Of a stretch of 64,000 nt of DNA, positions 34,911-45,099 are shown in pieces. Position 1 is the first letter of the stretch. Each line of letters starts with the position of its first letter. The DNA lies in assembly GCA_012845835.1 (NCBI GenBank), contig JABAKD010000014.1, positions 2,410,501-2,474,500 of the forward strand, read 5' to 3'. Source of the DNA: Undaria pinnatifida (lineage: Eukaryota > Sar > Phaeophyceae > Laminariales > Alariaceae). The notes under the pieces were generated by a model, which was given only the letters and a program-made list of their open reading frames with translations, was not told the origin of the DNA and did no database searches. The translations under genes and the position numbers were made by a program.

Positions 34911-35038
34911 AAAGGGGCAGGGGCGGTACTATAGAGCAGACACGCAGCCCCCTGGTCGCGCAGCAGCAGCCTGCGTACTAGCTACGCACAGCTCAGAGCA
35001 ACGGAAAAAAATGGAGTGAGCAAGAGAGAGTGGTCACA

Positions 35039-35680
35039 ATGAGCACAGCCTCCACGGTGAAGGGACCCCTGTTACAACCCTCCTTCGACAAGACAGCTTG
35101 GATACAAAGCGTCTGCGGAAAGCCAGCCGATGGCGAGGACTTCGTCTGCTGCTGCGGGGCCAACTTCGGTGACGGTTCAGGAATGGACGAGGGCCAGGCC
35201 ATTGATCATGAGTGTTCGGCACAGCACAGAGAGTGAGTGGAGAGGCATGAGGGCTGTAGTGTGATATTGGAAAGTATCGTGTACCTCGCAACAGCAGCAG
35301 CGGCAAGCACTGGAAAGACAAAACTCTGGTTTATCATATATACGTAAAAGTGCTCACCATCGAGCAGTGTGTGTGTCGTGCTTCCTCCTCCCCAATAACT
35401 GACAACATCAGCAGTAGCAGAAGCCTAGCCTCGGCAGCAGCAGCAGCAGCAGCAGCAGCAGAGCAGCAATACCAGAAGCCCGTAGCCGCATGATCAAAAT
35501 CGCCAAAAAAAAACGCGCACGAACTGCGAACCAACTAAGTTACTCCTCGTCCCTGTTGGTCCCTGCACGCCTTTCGCATGCGAGGAGAGCACTTTGCCTA
35601 TCGGAAAAATCTTCGCGAATACCAGCAGCGGCAACTGGGTGTGCAAGAAGTGCAAGCGCGATTTCGGACGCACTTATTAA
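35039..35680 (+). CDS. Small Cys-rich, probably zinc-binding protein (2 exons, 81 aa)
   Basis: Exon 1 (35039-35232) starts at ATG and ends in phase 2 before gtgagt. Exon 2 (35629-35680) follows accagcag and its first base completes an Asp codon, keeping the frame to TAA. The intron is 396 nt and holds an (AGC)n tract. Exon 1 encodes FVCCCGANFGDGSGM and DHECSAQH. Exon 2 encodes NWVCKKCKRDFGRTY, where a CxxC knuckle is followed by Asp-Phe-Gly as in many zinc fingers. Together the Cys and His residues (CCC, HEC, QH, CKKC) could bind one or two metal ions. It is flanked by a TATA box, and an AATAAA lies 115 nt after the stop. The protein is soluble with no signal peptide. The function is unknown. 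Without splicing, exon 1 stops at TGA 35234-35236, one codon after the Arg where the splice joins. Confidence 0.55.
35435..35463 (+). repeat. (AGC)n microsatellite in intron
   Basis: About nine CAG/AGC triplets lie within the intron of the small Cys-rich gene. Confidence 0.9.
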
Positions 35681-35794
35681 GAGCAACTAAGCCGGACCCG
35701 ACGCGGAGACTCACGAACAGTCGCTTCATCACAAGTGAGGATTTGTGAGGACAGCAGTTGTTGCATTCGCTAGCACCAGCAATTTCGAAAAAAA

Positions 35795-35800
35795 AATAAA
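35795..35800 (+). promoter_or_regulatory. Poly(A) signal of the small Cys-rich gene
   Basis: AATAAA inside an A-rich run, 115 nt downstream of the TAA. Confidence 0.45.
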
Positions 35801-37040
35801 AAACGGCAGCTGTGAGTACGACCGATTGAATGATTGAAACTCAACTTTGCAAGCTGCGTGGTACATTAGATCTATGTTTCATTTATGACATGGTGTTTGT
35901 GAAATATACCTGGTTGTTAATACACTGCTTCACATTTTTTTACGGGAGATCGTTCGCGCGTGTTCAGCAGTTTGGGAAATGCCACGCTGGACGTATTTCA
36001 GTCGCGCCGTGTATGAGGCTGCAGGCCTAGTCGATTTGTGTATGTAAAAAGAAGGAGTAAATTCGTATTTTCTTTCCACGGCTGATCAATTGCTATTGCT
36101 CATGTCGCAAGTTGCATGTCGACCAACGTGTGTGGACAGGGGTGCTGGGGCCGCGGCGGCGGTGGGGAGCGGGCGCACGTTGCTGGATTTTTTCAAACCG
36201 AAGAGCGCCACGGACGCGCGAAGGAGTCGCCGATGTTGATGGACAGTAGTAGCGACGGGGGCACAAGCGTGACGCTGACGTGGTGGTGACGGGAGTTGTG
36301 AGCAAGGGTGAGGGTGGTGCGGGCGCGGGCAGTTTCGCTGACGTGGTTGCGACGGGAGTTATGAACGGGCTTGCTTGAGGATTGTGAGGGCGCGGGCATT
36401 GATATGGATGGTGTTTTCTCCGACGCTGCAGACGGGAGTGGTCCCGCCGATACGACACTTGTCCACGCTCCCATCTACTGCGCGGGATTACGTCCGGCTA
36501 TCCGGGAGCCTATTCTCCAACACTACCCATCAACTCTCCATGGTATTGGCAACCAGGGGGTGTCGTGGAAGGCTCGGATAAACCTGAATCGCGTGTCTCT
36601 CCACGCGGTGCCAACTGCCTCCCGCGGCATCTTGAGCCCAGGCTGTGCGGGAACGGTGGAACAACCAGGAGGCACGTGCGCGCCGTGTTTGGACATCAAG
36701 GCCACGAAGGCTTACAGGGTTTCGTGCCCAAGCGCGGCGCTTGCCCACCATTGATTATTTCTGACTACATTGACCACCTTGCATTGACGCAAGGATTTAC
36801 ATACCTAAACAACCTAAAGTACAGTTTGACATCCCTTGCTCTTGCAATGTTGGCTTGCTTTTCAAGCCTCTTTGTTAACGCAAGAGTGTGCAGTAAAACC
36901 ATCGACAGGGGCACAGCCAAGAAACGAACCACCAAGCAAGGAAACAAAGCAAAAAACAAATCTTGAAGAAAATGTTTTTTTGGGCCTCGGAGGGGGGGGG
37001 GGGTAGGTGTGCGGGATAACCTTCCTTGTGCGCCCTCGGT

Positions 37041-37073
37041 TGTTGTTGTTGTTGTTGCTGTTGTTATTGTTGC

Positions 37074-37110
<37 letters not shown>

Positions 37111-37137
37111 GCTGTTGTTGTTGTTGCTGTTGTTGTT
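37041..37137 (+). repeat. (GTT)n microsatellite with GCT/ATT interruptions
   Basis: About 32 triplets, GTT with occasional GCT. It is the same motif as at 8538-8658. Confidence 0.95.
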
Positions 37138-37526
37138 CTCACATTAACTCGCATTATCAAGTCCGTGGTCACAGGACAGGCGCCAGTCACTCTGGAGCTG
37201 AGATCTACCCCAGGGAAAAAACACAAACAAACCAAAGGTGGTACACGAATACATCACAGCTGACGCAATTCATGCCTCCACCAGAAACATAAAGAAGTGA
37301 AGTCGGGAATCAGCCTACGATGTGCCAGGTCCATACTGGTACATACGTCTCACTACTCGCGCCAAAAGACCTAACAATGTGGCCGCCCGGATCTTGCAGG
37401 GCAGGTTTTGCGCTCTCTCATTGGCCGAGGGCTATGTGGTGGTCTGCGGATCGGAATTACAATAAAATTCCAAAAGCGGCGCAGCCGCGTTTGTCGCTCA
37501 TTTCTGGCCCGTTTTTTGTCCGGGTT

Positions 37527-37578
37527 GGGGTCAGGGTGAGGGTTAGGGTCAGGGTTAGGGTTAGGGCTAGGGTTAGGG
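37527..37578. repeat. Degenerate TTAGGG (interstitial telomere-like) tract
   Basis: It reads GTCAGGGTGAGGGTTAGGG and continues with TCAGGGTTAGGGTTAGGGCTAGGGTTAGGG-type units. At least four exact TTAGGG hexamers are mixed with TCAGGG, CTAGGG and TGAGGG. The long ORFs through it are repeat products. Confidence 0.75.
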
Positions 37579-37799
37579 GGTGGGTTGGGTCTACGCCCGT
37601 ACCTCTATCCGACCAGGAAAAGCTTTCTGCTCGCAAACGCGGACAGCCAACCGCCCCATAGATCCGGGCGGCCAACTTGTTAGGTGAGCTCACTCGCGCC
37701 TGGAAAAACCGACTACAACGCTTGTCACCCAACAAGTACTACCACGTATATATTGCACGTAGTACCTGTCACTACGCATACGCACCACAGACGCAAGTC

Positions 37800-37965
37800 A
37801 AAAAAGAAACAAATAAATACAAGAGAAGAAGATAAAGGAAAGCAAAACCAAGAAAGCAAAAAACGAAAAAGGAAAGGAAATAACAGAAAAGAAAAGACAA
37901 GAAAAGAAAGAAAAGACAAGACAAGAAGAGGAATCAAGGAAAGGAAAAGAGAGAAGAAAATGTCA
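37800..37965 (+). repeat. Purine (GAAAAG) tract
   Basis: About 165 bp of almost pure A/G (AAAAGAAAAGACAAG-like units). Its Lys/Glu/Arg ORF is low complexity. Confidence 0.8.
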
Positions 37966-38139
37966 TTTTAGCAGACCCTAGGACTGACTAAAGACGGTAT
38001 TGGGCTCATAGAGGGTATCAAGTGCATCATCAATGGCACTGGGGAGAGAACGCAACAAGGCGAAAAAGTCAGGCTGGTCTTACGCTATCTTGTAACGACC
38101 ATTGGAAGGCCCACACATTTCAAGACGATGATGGCCAGA

Positions 38140-39205
38140 CCCAGACTTTAGTCTCTTGGGCGGGACGGCCGCCCCTCCCCCCCTCCCCCCTCCCCCCCTC
38201 GCCTCTCCCTCCCTCCCCCCTCCCCCCCTCCCCCCTCTCTCCCTCCCCCCTCCCCCCCTCCCCCCTCCGCCCCTCCTCCTCCCCCCGGCCGCTTAGAGAT
38301 GCCGACGGTGGATGACGCTGCCGCAGCTTTTGCGTGTCGCTCTGCAGCTTTGCGTCTCTCCGTCTCATGCCATTTCCGCGCGAACAACTCAGCTGCCTCT
38401 TCTACACGTCGAAACCATCTGCCAGCCTTCTGAGCAGCCTTTCGACACCCTTCGAATTTCATTCCAAACACCGACATATCCTCTTTCAGATGAGCCATTC
38501 AGTTCTTCTCTTGCCCCCCTGAGTAGCCCTTACCTCCAACAAGCTCCCCAAACATCACCCTCTGTGGCCGATGCTCCTCCTCCATACGTGCTACGAATCC
38601 CGCAAACAATATCCTCCGTTCGCGCACTATTGCCTCCATGCTCTCGGAAACTGTCTTGGCAAGCGCGTCGGCGTACGATAGGGTGTGGTCGTCGCGCTTC
38701 CGTTCCCACCATCCGAGGCATCGGAGGAGCATGGAGTGGTGAACCGTCGTAGCCTGTCATAGATAGTCAGGCTTGTGCGGTCTCCACGTCATGCAACCGT
38801 AAAGTAGTGTCTCGACCACCTCGGCTTTCAGCAACCGCATCTTCAACCATAAGCGCACACCCGGGCGATCATAGATTTCCATCTTGTACAGCTGGAAGCA
38901 CGCCCAGGCCCTCTGAAGACGCCGTGTTATTTCAATGCTAAGGTCTCTGTCTGCGGTGATAGCCCCGCCCAAGTACACAGTATGCTGTTCCGGTTCGTTA
39001 GCGAGAATCTCTTCGAGAGATCGGGGGGCACGGCGCGCGTCACGAGACAATGCAGTACGTCTAATAGATTGTAAAATGTGAATTTTGTTTGTTTTGGCAT
39101 GGTCTCCGGCATAGGAGCGTTTTTCTCTAGCGTCTTCGGCTACGTGGCAATCACAAAGGGGCCATGGGTATGTTACGATGCAGGTCTGGACCCCGGGCGA
39201 GTTCC
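38140..39205 (-). pseudogene. LINE remnant A: RT C-terminal and post-RT region
   Basis: The minus strand encodes, in successive frames, VYLGGAITADRDLSIEITRR, IYDRPGVRLWLKMRLLKAE and VVETLLYGCMTW (about 39090-38760). These are typical of the thumb and end of a non-LTR retrotransposon reverse transcriptase. There follow CLGWWERKRDDHTLSYADAL, RRILFAGFVARMEEE and a long charged helix (WFRRVEEAAELFARKWHETE) that ends in a Gly/Arg/Glu tail encoded by the C/T-rich tract at 38165-38287. The catalytic RT core and endonuclease are absent, and at least one frame change and one stop break the reading frame. This family differs from LINE remnant B at 40.7-42.0 kb. Confidence 0.7.
38165..38287. repeat. C/T-rich low-complexity tract
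   Basis: CCCCCCTCCC units on the plus strand. On the minus strand it is the Gly/Glu/Arg-rich tail of LINE remnant A. Confidence 0.9.
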
Positions 39206-39345
39206 GTGGCGGTGATCTGAGCATTCAAAGTCGACGAGTTGGCTCTTTTGGTCAAGGGGTTGTGTCCCGCCTCGATGAGGCGATCAGGTGCACGGAAAAC
39301 CCCACCTTGTTTTCGTTTTTTATTAAAATATCACAACGTCACCAG

Positions 39346-39549
39346 CTGGTTTTCGCAGACCCAATGGGGCAGTTGACACCAGAAAAACTCGGGGGATACA
39401 AGTACGTCACAAAATATCTCCAGCGAGTACACCAAATGGTGGGAGATTTTCCTGTTGAAATCCAAGCACGACGCTCTCAGCTCGTTTCAGATGTTCGTAC
39501 AATATGTGGCGATCCCCATTGGTTGCCACGTGGAGCGATCAAGGGCTGA
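39346..39549 (+). CDS. Possible terminal exon of an unrecognised protein
   Basis: After a T/A-rich stretch and CGTCACCAG an open segment runs 67 codons to TGA: LVFADPMGQLTPEKLGGYKY, VTKYLQRVHQMVGDFPVEIQ and ARRSQLVSDVRTICGDPHW. Composition and spacing are those of real protein. The frame is also open upstream to 39178, but that part looks less protein-like. No partner exon was found and the neighbouring DNA is transposon debris, so it may belong to a mobile element. Confidence 0.35.
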   Translation: MVFADPMGQLTPEKLGGYKYVTKYLQRVHQMVGDFPVEIQARRSQLVSDVRTICGDPHWLPRGAIKG

Positions 39550-39814
39550 AAAAGGGGAAGAGTTGATCGGCAAGGTGTTCTAAAAAATATTGTTTTCGGA
39601 CGAGTCGTTCTATGGTAGCCCCCCCGACTTTTCTTTAACGAAATCGCCGGTGTTGAAACCAGCTCCCGGCCGTACCTCCTGGAGTACGGTGCCCCTTGCC
39701 ACCCCGACGTCATCGTTCGATAGCCTTCTGCATCCAAGAAAATGTCTCAATGGCATCCTTGCTCCTGTCGAGCAGCCATGAAATGCCCCTTTAAAAAACC
39801 GCTGGTTTCGCGGA

Positions 39815-39862
39815 GGGGGGGGGGGGGGGGGGAGGGGGAGGGCGGGGGGGGGGGGGGGGGGC
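39815..39862. repeat. G-homopolymer tracts
   Basis: Runs of 16 and 18 or more G separated by AGGGGGAGGGC. They could form G-quadruplexes and are prone to sequencing error. Confidence 0.9.
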
Positions 39863-39984
39863 GTACTCACTTCTTGTTGCTTGCCTTAGTCATTCGACCA
39901 TTGATCACGCATCCCTTTTTGAGACGGAACACAGTCTCTACTCCTAATAAAGACATCTCCAACATTTGGGCGCTCCGCACGCTT

Positions 39985-40245
39985 TTTCTCATGACGCGTG
40001 CTACGATAGAGGTATACCTTTTTTTGGCAAAAATGGTTTCTGAATGACTGAAGACACTCCTTAACCCAAAATCGGCGGAAATACGCCCCATTTCTTTTGT
40101 TGATTGTTCTCGTTGTGTACATGGGCCAAAATATTTTTCATCCGGTAGCAGTTTTATTTTTTCTCCAAATCAGTTTTTGGGAGGGAGAGGTCTTAGGCTC
40201 CCAAATTGAAGGGTACTATTAGAAAAAAAGTGGTGCGCCTCCATC
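39985..40245 (+). mobile_element. MITE family 1, copy 4
   Basis: Left end ATGACGCGTGCTACGATAGAGG, in interrupted form, right end GTGCGCCTCCATCTTAGCGCCCGTC (roughly inverse). The interior has TTTTTGGCAAAAATGG, TTTCTGAATGACTG and CCTTAACCCAAAATCGGCGG. Confidence 0.6.
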
Positions 40246-40719
40246 TTAGCGCCCGTCCCATATATTGCGTTAAAACTGTTTGCTTGCGAAATCCCCGTCC
40301 TCTTCACCGTCTGTGGCCACCATCCATCTCCTAGGACGACGATCGTTTTCTCGCTACTCTGTTGTCTACCAAACTCTCCCATGTCACATTCGTCTACTTT
40401 GCTCATCTCCTGCCACTAGCATATACCATTCCTCCTTGTATATCTCACATTATCCTACTATATGGATATTCTTAATCTCTATTTATCGTTGTGCCACACG
40501 GGCACATGTGTGCATCCACGTCTTCCTCCTCCTCCCGGCTACTGGTGTATCTCTTTCTTCTTTCTGGTAGGTCCAGGTCCCCTACACGAAATCGCGGTTT
40601 CAGCTTTTTCGCGTAGTCCATTGGGCCGTGCAAATACGTTTCATTCCAATATCTTCCCTCAGCCCCCCGTATATCTCTAAGTGTTTCCCCTATTTCACCT
40701 TATTTCTTAGCGCTAACCT

Positions 40720-41990
40720 TCCCCTTTCTTCTATTTTCTTTTTTTTTCTTCTGTCTTGAACCCGCCAAACTTCTCTATAGACAGTATCTCTCCTTAGTCT
40801 CCTCCTAACGTGTTCAATATTATATCGACTACGTTATCCCATCTTATTCCAGCTCGCTCTTTTGCTATTTTCTCCCATACAGCCCTATCATCTATGGCTG
40901 GCAACCTCTTTTCTGACATATTATTTACTTATATTGCCATTTCCACCTTCTCACGTCTCTATTTGTTTGAAGTGGGTGCATTCCTAGTTCTGCTCTAAAT
41001 ACTGTATTACTCGTCGTACTCGAGCATCCTAGTATCTTTTTAGCTGGTGTCATCTGCACTGTTTCCAGGTATTTTACGAAGTTTGCGTATTCTTCCTATA
41101 CTTCTCCTGCATAGTCTAGCTTTGGTACAATCACATTTATCAGAAAACGCATTTTAATTATATTGCCAAGGTGCGAGTCTGTTAGGATCACATCCTTCTT
41201 GCTTACTTGTGATTTATCCTTTCCTAATACTTTCGCTATGTGTACATCCCAAGAGCAGTCCTTTGAGATCTCTACGCCAAGGTACGTATATTGGTCTACG
41301 ATCGGTAGTTCATCTTCTCCCCACTCCCAATAAAAAATTACCGGATTCACCTTATCTTCGTTACATACAATAACTACTACTGCGCATTTTTTCACGTTCG
41401 CTGTCACTTTCCATTTCCTAGTATACTCTAGTGCCTCCTTTGCCCGTTTCTGCAATCCTTCGGGTGTTTCTTCCATCCCCACAAAATAATCCGCAAGACA
41501 TCAACCCCGACACCGTACCTTCGCCCATCTTGATTCCCTGCTTTGCTTCTCCGAATGCTACTATCATGCCATTAATACATACCTTGAATAGATTGGGTGA
41601 TAGTATACATCCCTGTGCAATCCCTTGTAAAATATCAATATATTTGGAGAGTTCTCCGTCCAGCATCACAGCACTTACTTGTCGTACATTCCGTAATCTT
41701 TTTAATCATTCTCCACACCTATCTTTCCTCTGATATCAATTTCCCACCTATTTTTCGACAACCCATTCCTCCATACTGTATCATAGTTCTTCTGTGCATC
41801 CAGGAAGAAGCAGTGCGTCGTTAGCCCGGCGTCTTTCCTACCTTGAATTATCTTACCTAATGCCTACACATGGTCTACGCAACTACGGTTTGGCCTAAAT
41901 CCTGCTTGCCGTTCGCTTGTTTTTTCGTCCTTGTCCAACATTATTTCCACTCTATCGTTCAAAATCTTACAGAATGTTTTGCCTGTACGG
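40720..41990 (-). pseudogene. LINE remnant B: reverse transcriptase to C-terminus
   Basis: Reading the minus strand from 41985, the frames encode ERQAGFRPNRSCVDHV and CFFLDAQKNYDTVWRNGL (RT fingers/palm; the Phe-Leu-Asp holds the first catalytic Asp). They continue with ILQGIAQGCILSPNLFKVCI, NMPTYLGVEIS-like YTYLGVEISKDCSWDVHI, LDYAGEV and MTPAKKILGCSSTTSNTVF, then FRAELGMHPLQTNRDVRRW and a charged tail ending near 40720. At least six stops and frameshifts interrupt it, and the FADD box (second catalytic Asp pair) is not preserved in frame. There is no 5' part: it abuts the copia element at about 41995. It is a different LINE family from remnant A. Confidence 0.75.
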
Positions 41991-42099
41991 TGCTAAATAG
42001 CGTTTGGGGAGGGGGGGCTGTTGCAGAATCTGTCGGACGGGGGTGTCGCTCGAGTTCGTCAGCACCAACACACTGCAGCAAACATCTGCATGTCCGACC

Positions 42100-42530
42100 G
42101 GGTTGGAAGAACTCTCGCAGCCATGCTGCGGTGCGTGCTCGCCGACAGGGGACTGCTTTATTCCTCTGGGGAGAATTGATGCCCACGGCGTCGTTCCTGG
42201 TGAACAGGCCGCCGCACTACGCCATCGCCATGCAGTCCCCGTACAAGCTGCTACACGGAATGCAGCCAGAGTTTCGGCTTCTTCGAGTCATGGGCGCCAG
42301 AACTCTCGTGTACGTCGAGACGGATCCCCAGAAGCTCGAACTCAACACGGTGGAAGGACGACTGGTGGGATACAGCAACAACACTGGTCACGCGCTGTCT
42401 GAGCTTCGAGGACTGAACCTCTGCACCAAGATGACTCTGCCGGACATTTCGCACGAAACGCACGGAGCAGACTCAGCCGTGGAGTACGTCTATGCCGTGA
42501 CCACTGTTATGCGAGCGAGAGTGCGAAACT
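42100..42530 (+). pseudogene. Copia 1 integrase C-terminal fragment
   Basis: GRTLAAMLRCVLADRGL and, after a frame change, FLWGELMPTASFLVNRPPHY, SPYKLLHGMQPEFRLLRVMG and KLELNTVEGRLVGYSNNTG are the copia GKG/C-terminal integrase signatures. The catalytic DDE core is not present. Confidence 0.75.
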
Positions 42531-42639
42531 AATTCCTAACACTTTCAAACGAGCCAAGACTGTACCGGCCAAGGCGAAGTGGAAGGCGCCCTGAGACAAG
42601 AAAGTAGCATGTCTAGACAGGAACAACTTCTACACACTC

Positions 42640-43150
42640 CTGCCGATGGCCGCTGTCCCCGCAGGACACAAGGTTATCGGCAGTCGACGGGTCCACAAAA
42701 TCAAGACCGCCAACTCGCACAAGAGACGCGTTGTTGTACTTGGATGGGGAAAATTACCAGGCGTTGATTACGGCAGCACCGTTCACCCCCCTTTGCAGGA
42801 TCCAGAGCATTCGCATGGTGCTGGCGATAGCGGCGGAATACAATCTGGAGTGCTGGCAGCTAGACTACAACGCCGCGTTTCTGAATGTCGATCCCACGGA
42901 GAAGGTGTACGTCAAGATGGCACCCAGATACGAAGCGTTCGGCAAAAGCAGGAGTCTGAATGGTTATGAGGCTTGTTAAATCCAGTACGGCCTTCATCAG
43001 AGCCCAACCAATTGGTGGAATAGCATTGTCGAACATCTGGTGGAAATCGGCTTCTAAAGTCTCAAGTCGGACCCGTGCGTCTACACCTACTCGGAGGGCA
43101 GCGACGTCATCATCCTGATCCTGCACAACAGCAGGTATCCAGTCATCAGA
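42640..43150 (+). pseudogene. Copia 1 reverse transcriptase fragment
   Basis: RIQSIRMVLAIAAEYNLECW and QLDYNAAFLNVDPTEKVYVK match the first RT catalytic block of copia elements (QLDvxxAFLxG). Further on, GLHQSPTNWWN-like sequence and KSDPCVYTYSEGSDVIIL are found in other frames. The YVDD box expected right after VIIL is replaced by HNSRYPVIRP and a stop, so the active site is lost. Confidence 0.75.
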
Positions 43151-43983
43151 CCCTGAAGACGGCCAGATCCCTTACGTCCATCTGTGACTCTCTCACCTGG
43201 TGCTTGGAGTTCGTGCAGCGCCTCTCCAAGCAGGGGCCAGGAAATATGGCGACCGAAGTCACGTCGTAGTCGAAAACAGCCCGCGCAGATGATCAACGAT
43301 GGAACAAGCGTGGCAACGGGCACGGTGGACACGGCAGCGCCAATGGGACAAGGGGCTGGTAGAGGGGCTGACAGGTCACTTCGCTTCAACTGTTTCTTTG
43401 CACCAATGGTAGTATCAATTAGACACTGGGCTGTCCCTCCATTCGCGTTACTGGACTTTTTACGAGAAACGAAGGCTTTCCCACGCCGGGGAGGTCCTTG
43501 ATACCCCTTTCCAATGAAGCCGAAGGAGCTTGCTTATAACGCTTACCCCCTGCTCACAGACAGACCCTCTACGTGACACTGATCAGCATAGTCACCACGC
43601 GTCGTATTTTCGCTTCCTAGAGCTGCCGCGCTGCAACACCTTGGAAAAGACCTTAGGGTACTCGGGGGGATTTATGAAAAAGTTTATTAGCCGTTTCCAA
43701 ATGACGGACGTGTCGCTCGTCCTCCGGATGGGCATCACCCGTGACCGTGATGAGGGAGCGGTGACTTTTCCCAGGGAAACTACACCAAGTCCCTACTGAA
43801 GCGGTACGTCATGGTAAGCTTCAATCCTGTGTGCACACCTGGTGTGAGAACAGAGCTTTCACTGGACCAGCCGGAGGAGAGGCTTCTGAGCAAGGAATAG
43901 AAACAGCGTTTCGAGGCCATCACGGGCAGCGAAACGTACCTCGGACAGATGACTCGCTATGACATTTTGTACGCCGTCAACCA

Positions 43984-44568
43984 ATGGCGAAGGCGATGCC
44001 CAAACCCAAAGCTCACGTAGCGCCGGCAGAAAGCCTACTTCGGTACCTGGCCGGGACGGTGGATTTTTCCATCACATATTGGCGAAAGGGTTTCAAGCTG
44101 ACGGCTTTTTTGTATGAAAACTGGGGCAACAATCCGAATAACGGCAAGTCGATGTCTTCATACATTGTCTTCATTTCAAATGCTCCGGCGAACTTCAAGG
44201 TGGGGATGCAGGGGCTGTCATCGCGGTCCAGTAGTGAGCCAGAGCTCGTGGCCGCGGCACTAGCGACGAAGGAGGCAGTGTTCTGTTCAAACACGATAAA
44301 GGAGCTGGGATTCGACACACGCTTCGACCGCGTGCTGCTATGCATCGTCAACACCTCGACTCTTCACGTGCCCGGAAACCACACCTACAGCTCGCGAGTA
44401 AAACACGTGGCTCTGCGGTACTTCTTCATCCAGGAGCTAGTCAAGGAGGGCAGAATAGCTATCCACTACGTGAAGACTGAGGATCAACTCGCTGACATCG
44501 GAACCAAGTACCTCGGTAAGCACAGGCACCGCTACCTCCTCGAGCTAAGCAGCGAGTTCACGGCCTGA
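43984..44568 (+). pseudogene. Copia 1 RNase H domain, catalytic residues lost
   Basis: A 194-codon frame from about 43984 to TGA encodes LLRYLAGTVDFSITYWRKGF, KLTAFLYENWGNNPNNGKS, SSSEPELVAAALATKEAVF, YSSRVKHVALRYFFIQELV and HYVKTEDQLADIGTKYLGK. This is the copia RNase H and C-terminus. The usual SDAxW has become LYENW and the usual IDNxSA has become IVNTST, so two of the expected catalytic Asp are gone although the frame is open. The domain is recognisable but dead. Confidence 0.8.
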
Positions 44569-44644
44569 ATTCAGAAGCAGAGAAATATCGAGTGTTTTTT
44601 TTTTTTTTCTTGATGCTTTTGCGCGAATATGGGAGTTAGCGAAT

Positions 44645-44700
44645 GTTTCTTCTTCTTCTTCTTCTTCTTCTTCTTCTTCTTCTTCTTCTTCTTCTTCTTT
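44645..44700 (+). repeat. (CTT)n microsatellite
   Basis: About 18 TTC/CTT triplets downstream of copia 1 RNase H. Confidence 0.95.
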
Positions 44701-45017
44701 TTCCGAGAGTCAGTGTTGCACGCGGTAGACTTTAAACGATTCCATTGGCCTTCTGCAGATAAGTAATCACAAGGGGTGACTTGAATGGGTCCTTGGTGCG
44801 TTCGATCGATATTTTGCGATTTTAACTTTGTGATACAGACATACTTTCAACTTCAATTTCGTTGACAAGCTCACCAGTGAAAGAGGACACAGATGTTGCA
44901 ACGACATTCCACTGCAAAAGCTATAAGTTGGGAAGTTAACCCCACGGTGGAAGTTCCGGGTACCGAGAGTACTTGCTTGCGGCATTGCAGCTGTATTTAA
45001 ATGTGCGACATCCGTTG

Positions 45018-45040
45018 AGAGGGAGTGTTAAGAAATAGGT
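45018..45040 (+). repeat. Polypurine tract and 3' LTR start of copia 1
   Basis: GAGAGGGAG is followed by TGTTAAGAAATAGG, the usual purine tract plus TG start of a copia LTR. The far LTR end was not identified. Confidence 0.45.
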
Positions 45041-45099
45041 GGCATCAGCCTATTGTCATTACAAATGTTCTGTAGCGAACGTACAGCTTCATGTTAGTA

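Larger units (their letters stand above)
35801..38130. other. No intact gene recognised
   Basis: An open frame at 36371-36754 contains DMDGVFSDAADGSG but lacks supporting splice context. A diverged two-copy tandem repeat of about 66 bp (TGACGTGGTkGyGACGGGAG, GAGGGyGsTGCGGGCGCGGGC) lies at 36270-36400. Microsatellites and telomere-like DNA follow. Confidence 0.4.
42000..45027 (+). mobile_element. Copia element 1 (5'-truncated, decayed)
   Basis: In Ty1/copia order (integrase, RT, RNase H) the plus strand keeps the integrase C-terminus (42100-42530), RT (42640-43150), the RT-RNase H connector (43590-43980) and RNase H (43984-44568). A (CTT)n tract (44645-44700), a non-coding tail and a purine tract GAGAGGGAG before TGTTAAGAAATAG (45028), a likely polypurine tract and 3' LTR start, follow. 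Gag, protease and the 5' LTR are missing: LINE remnant B joins at about 41995. Frameshifts and stops throughout make it non-functional. Confidence 0.8.
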
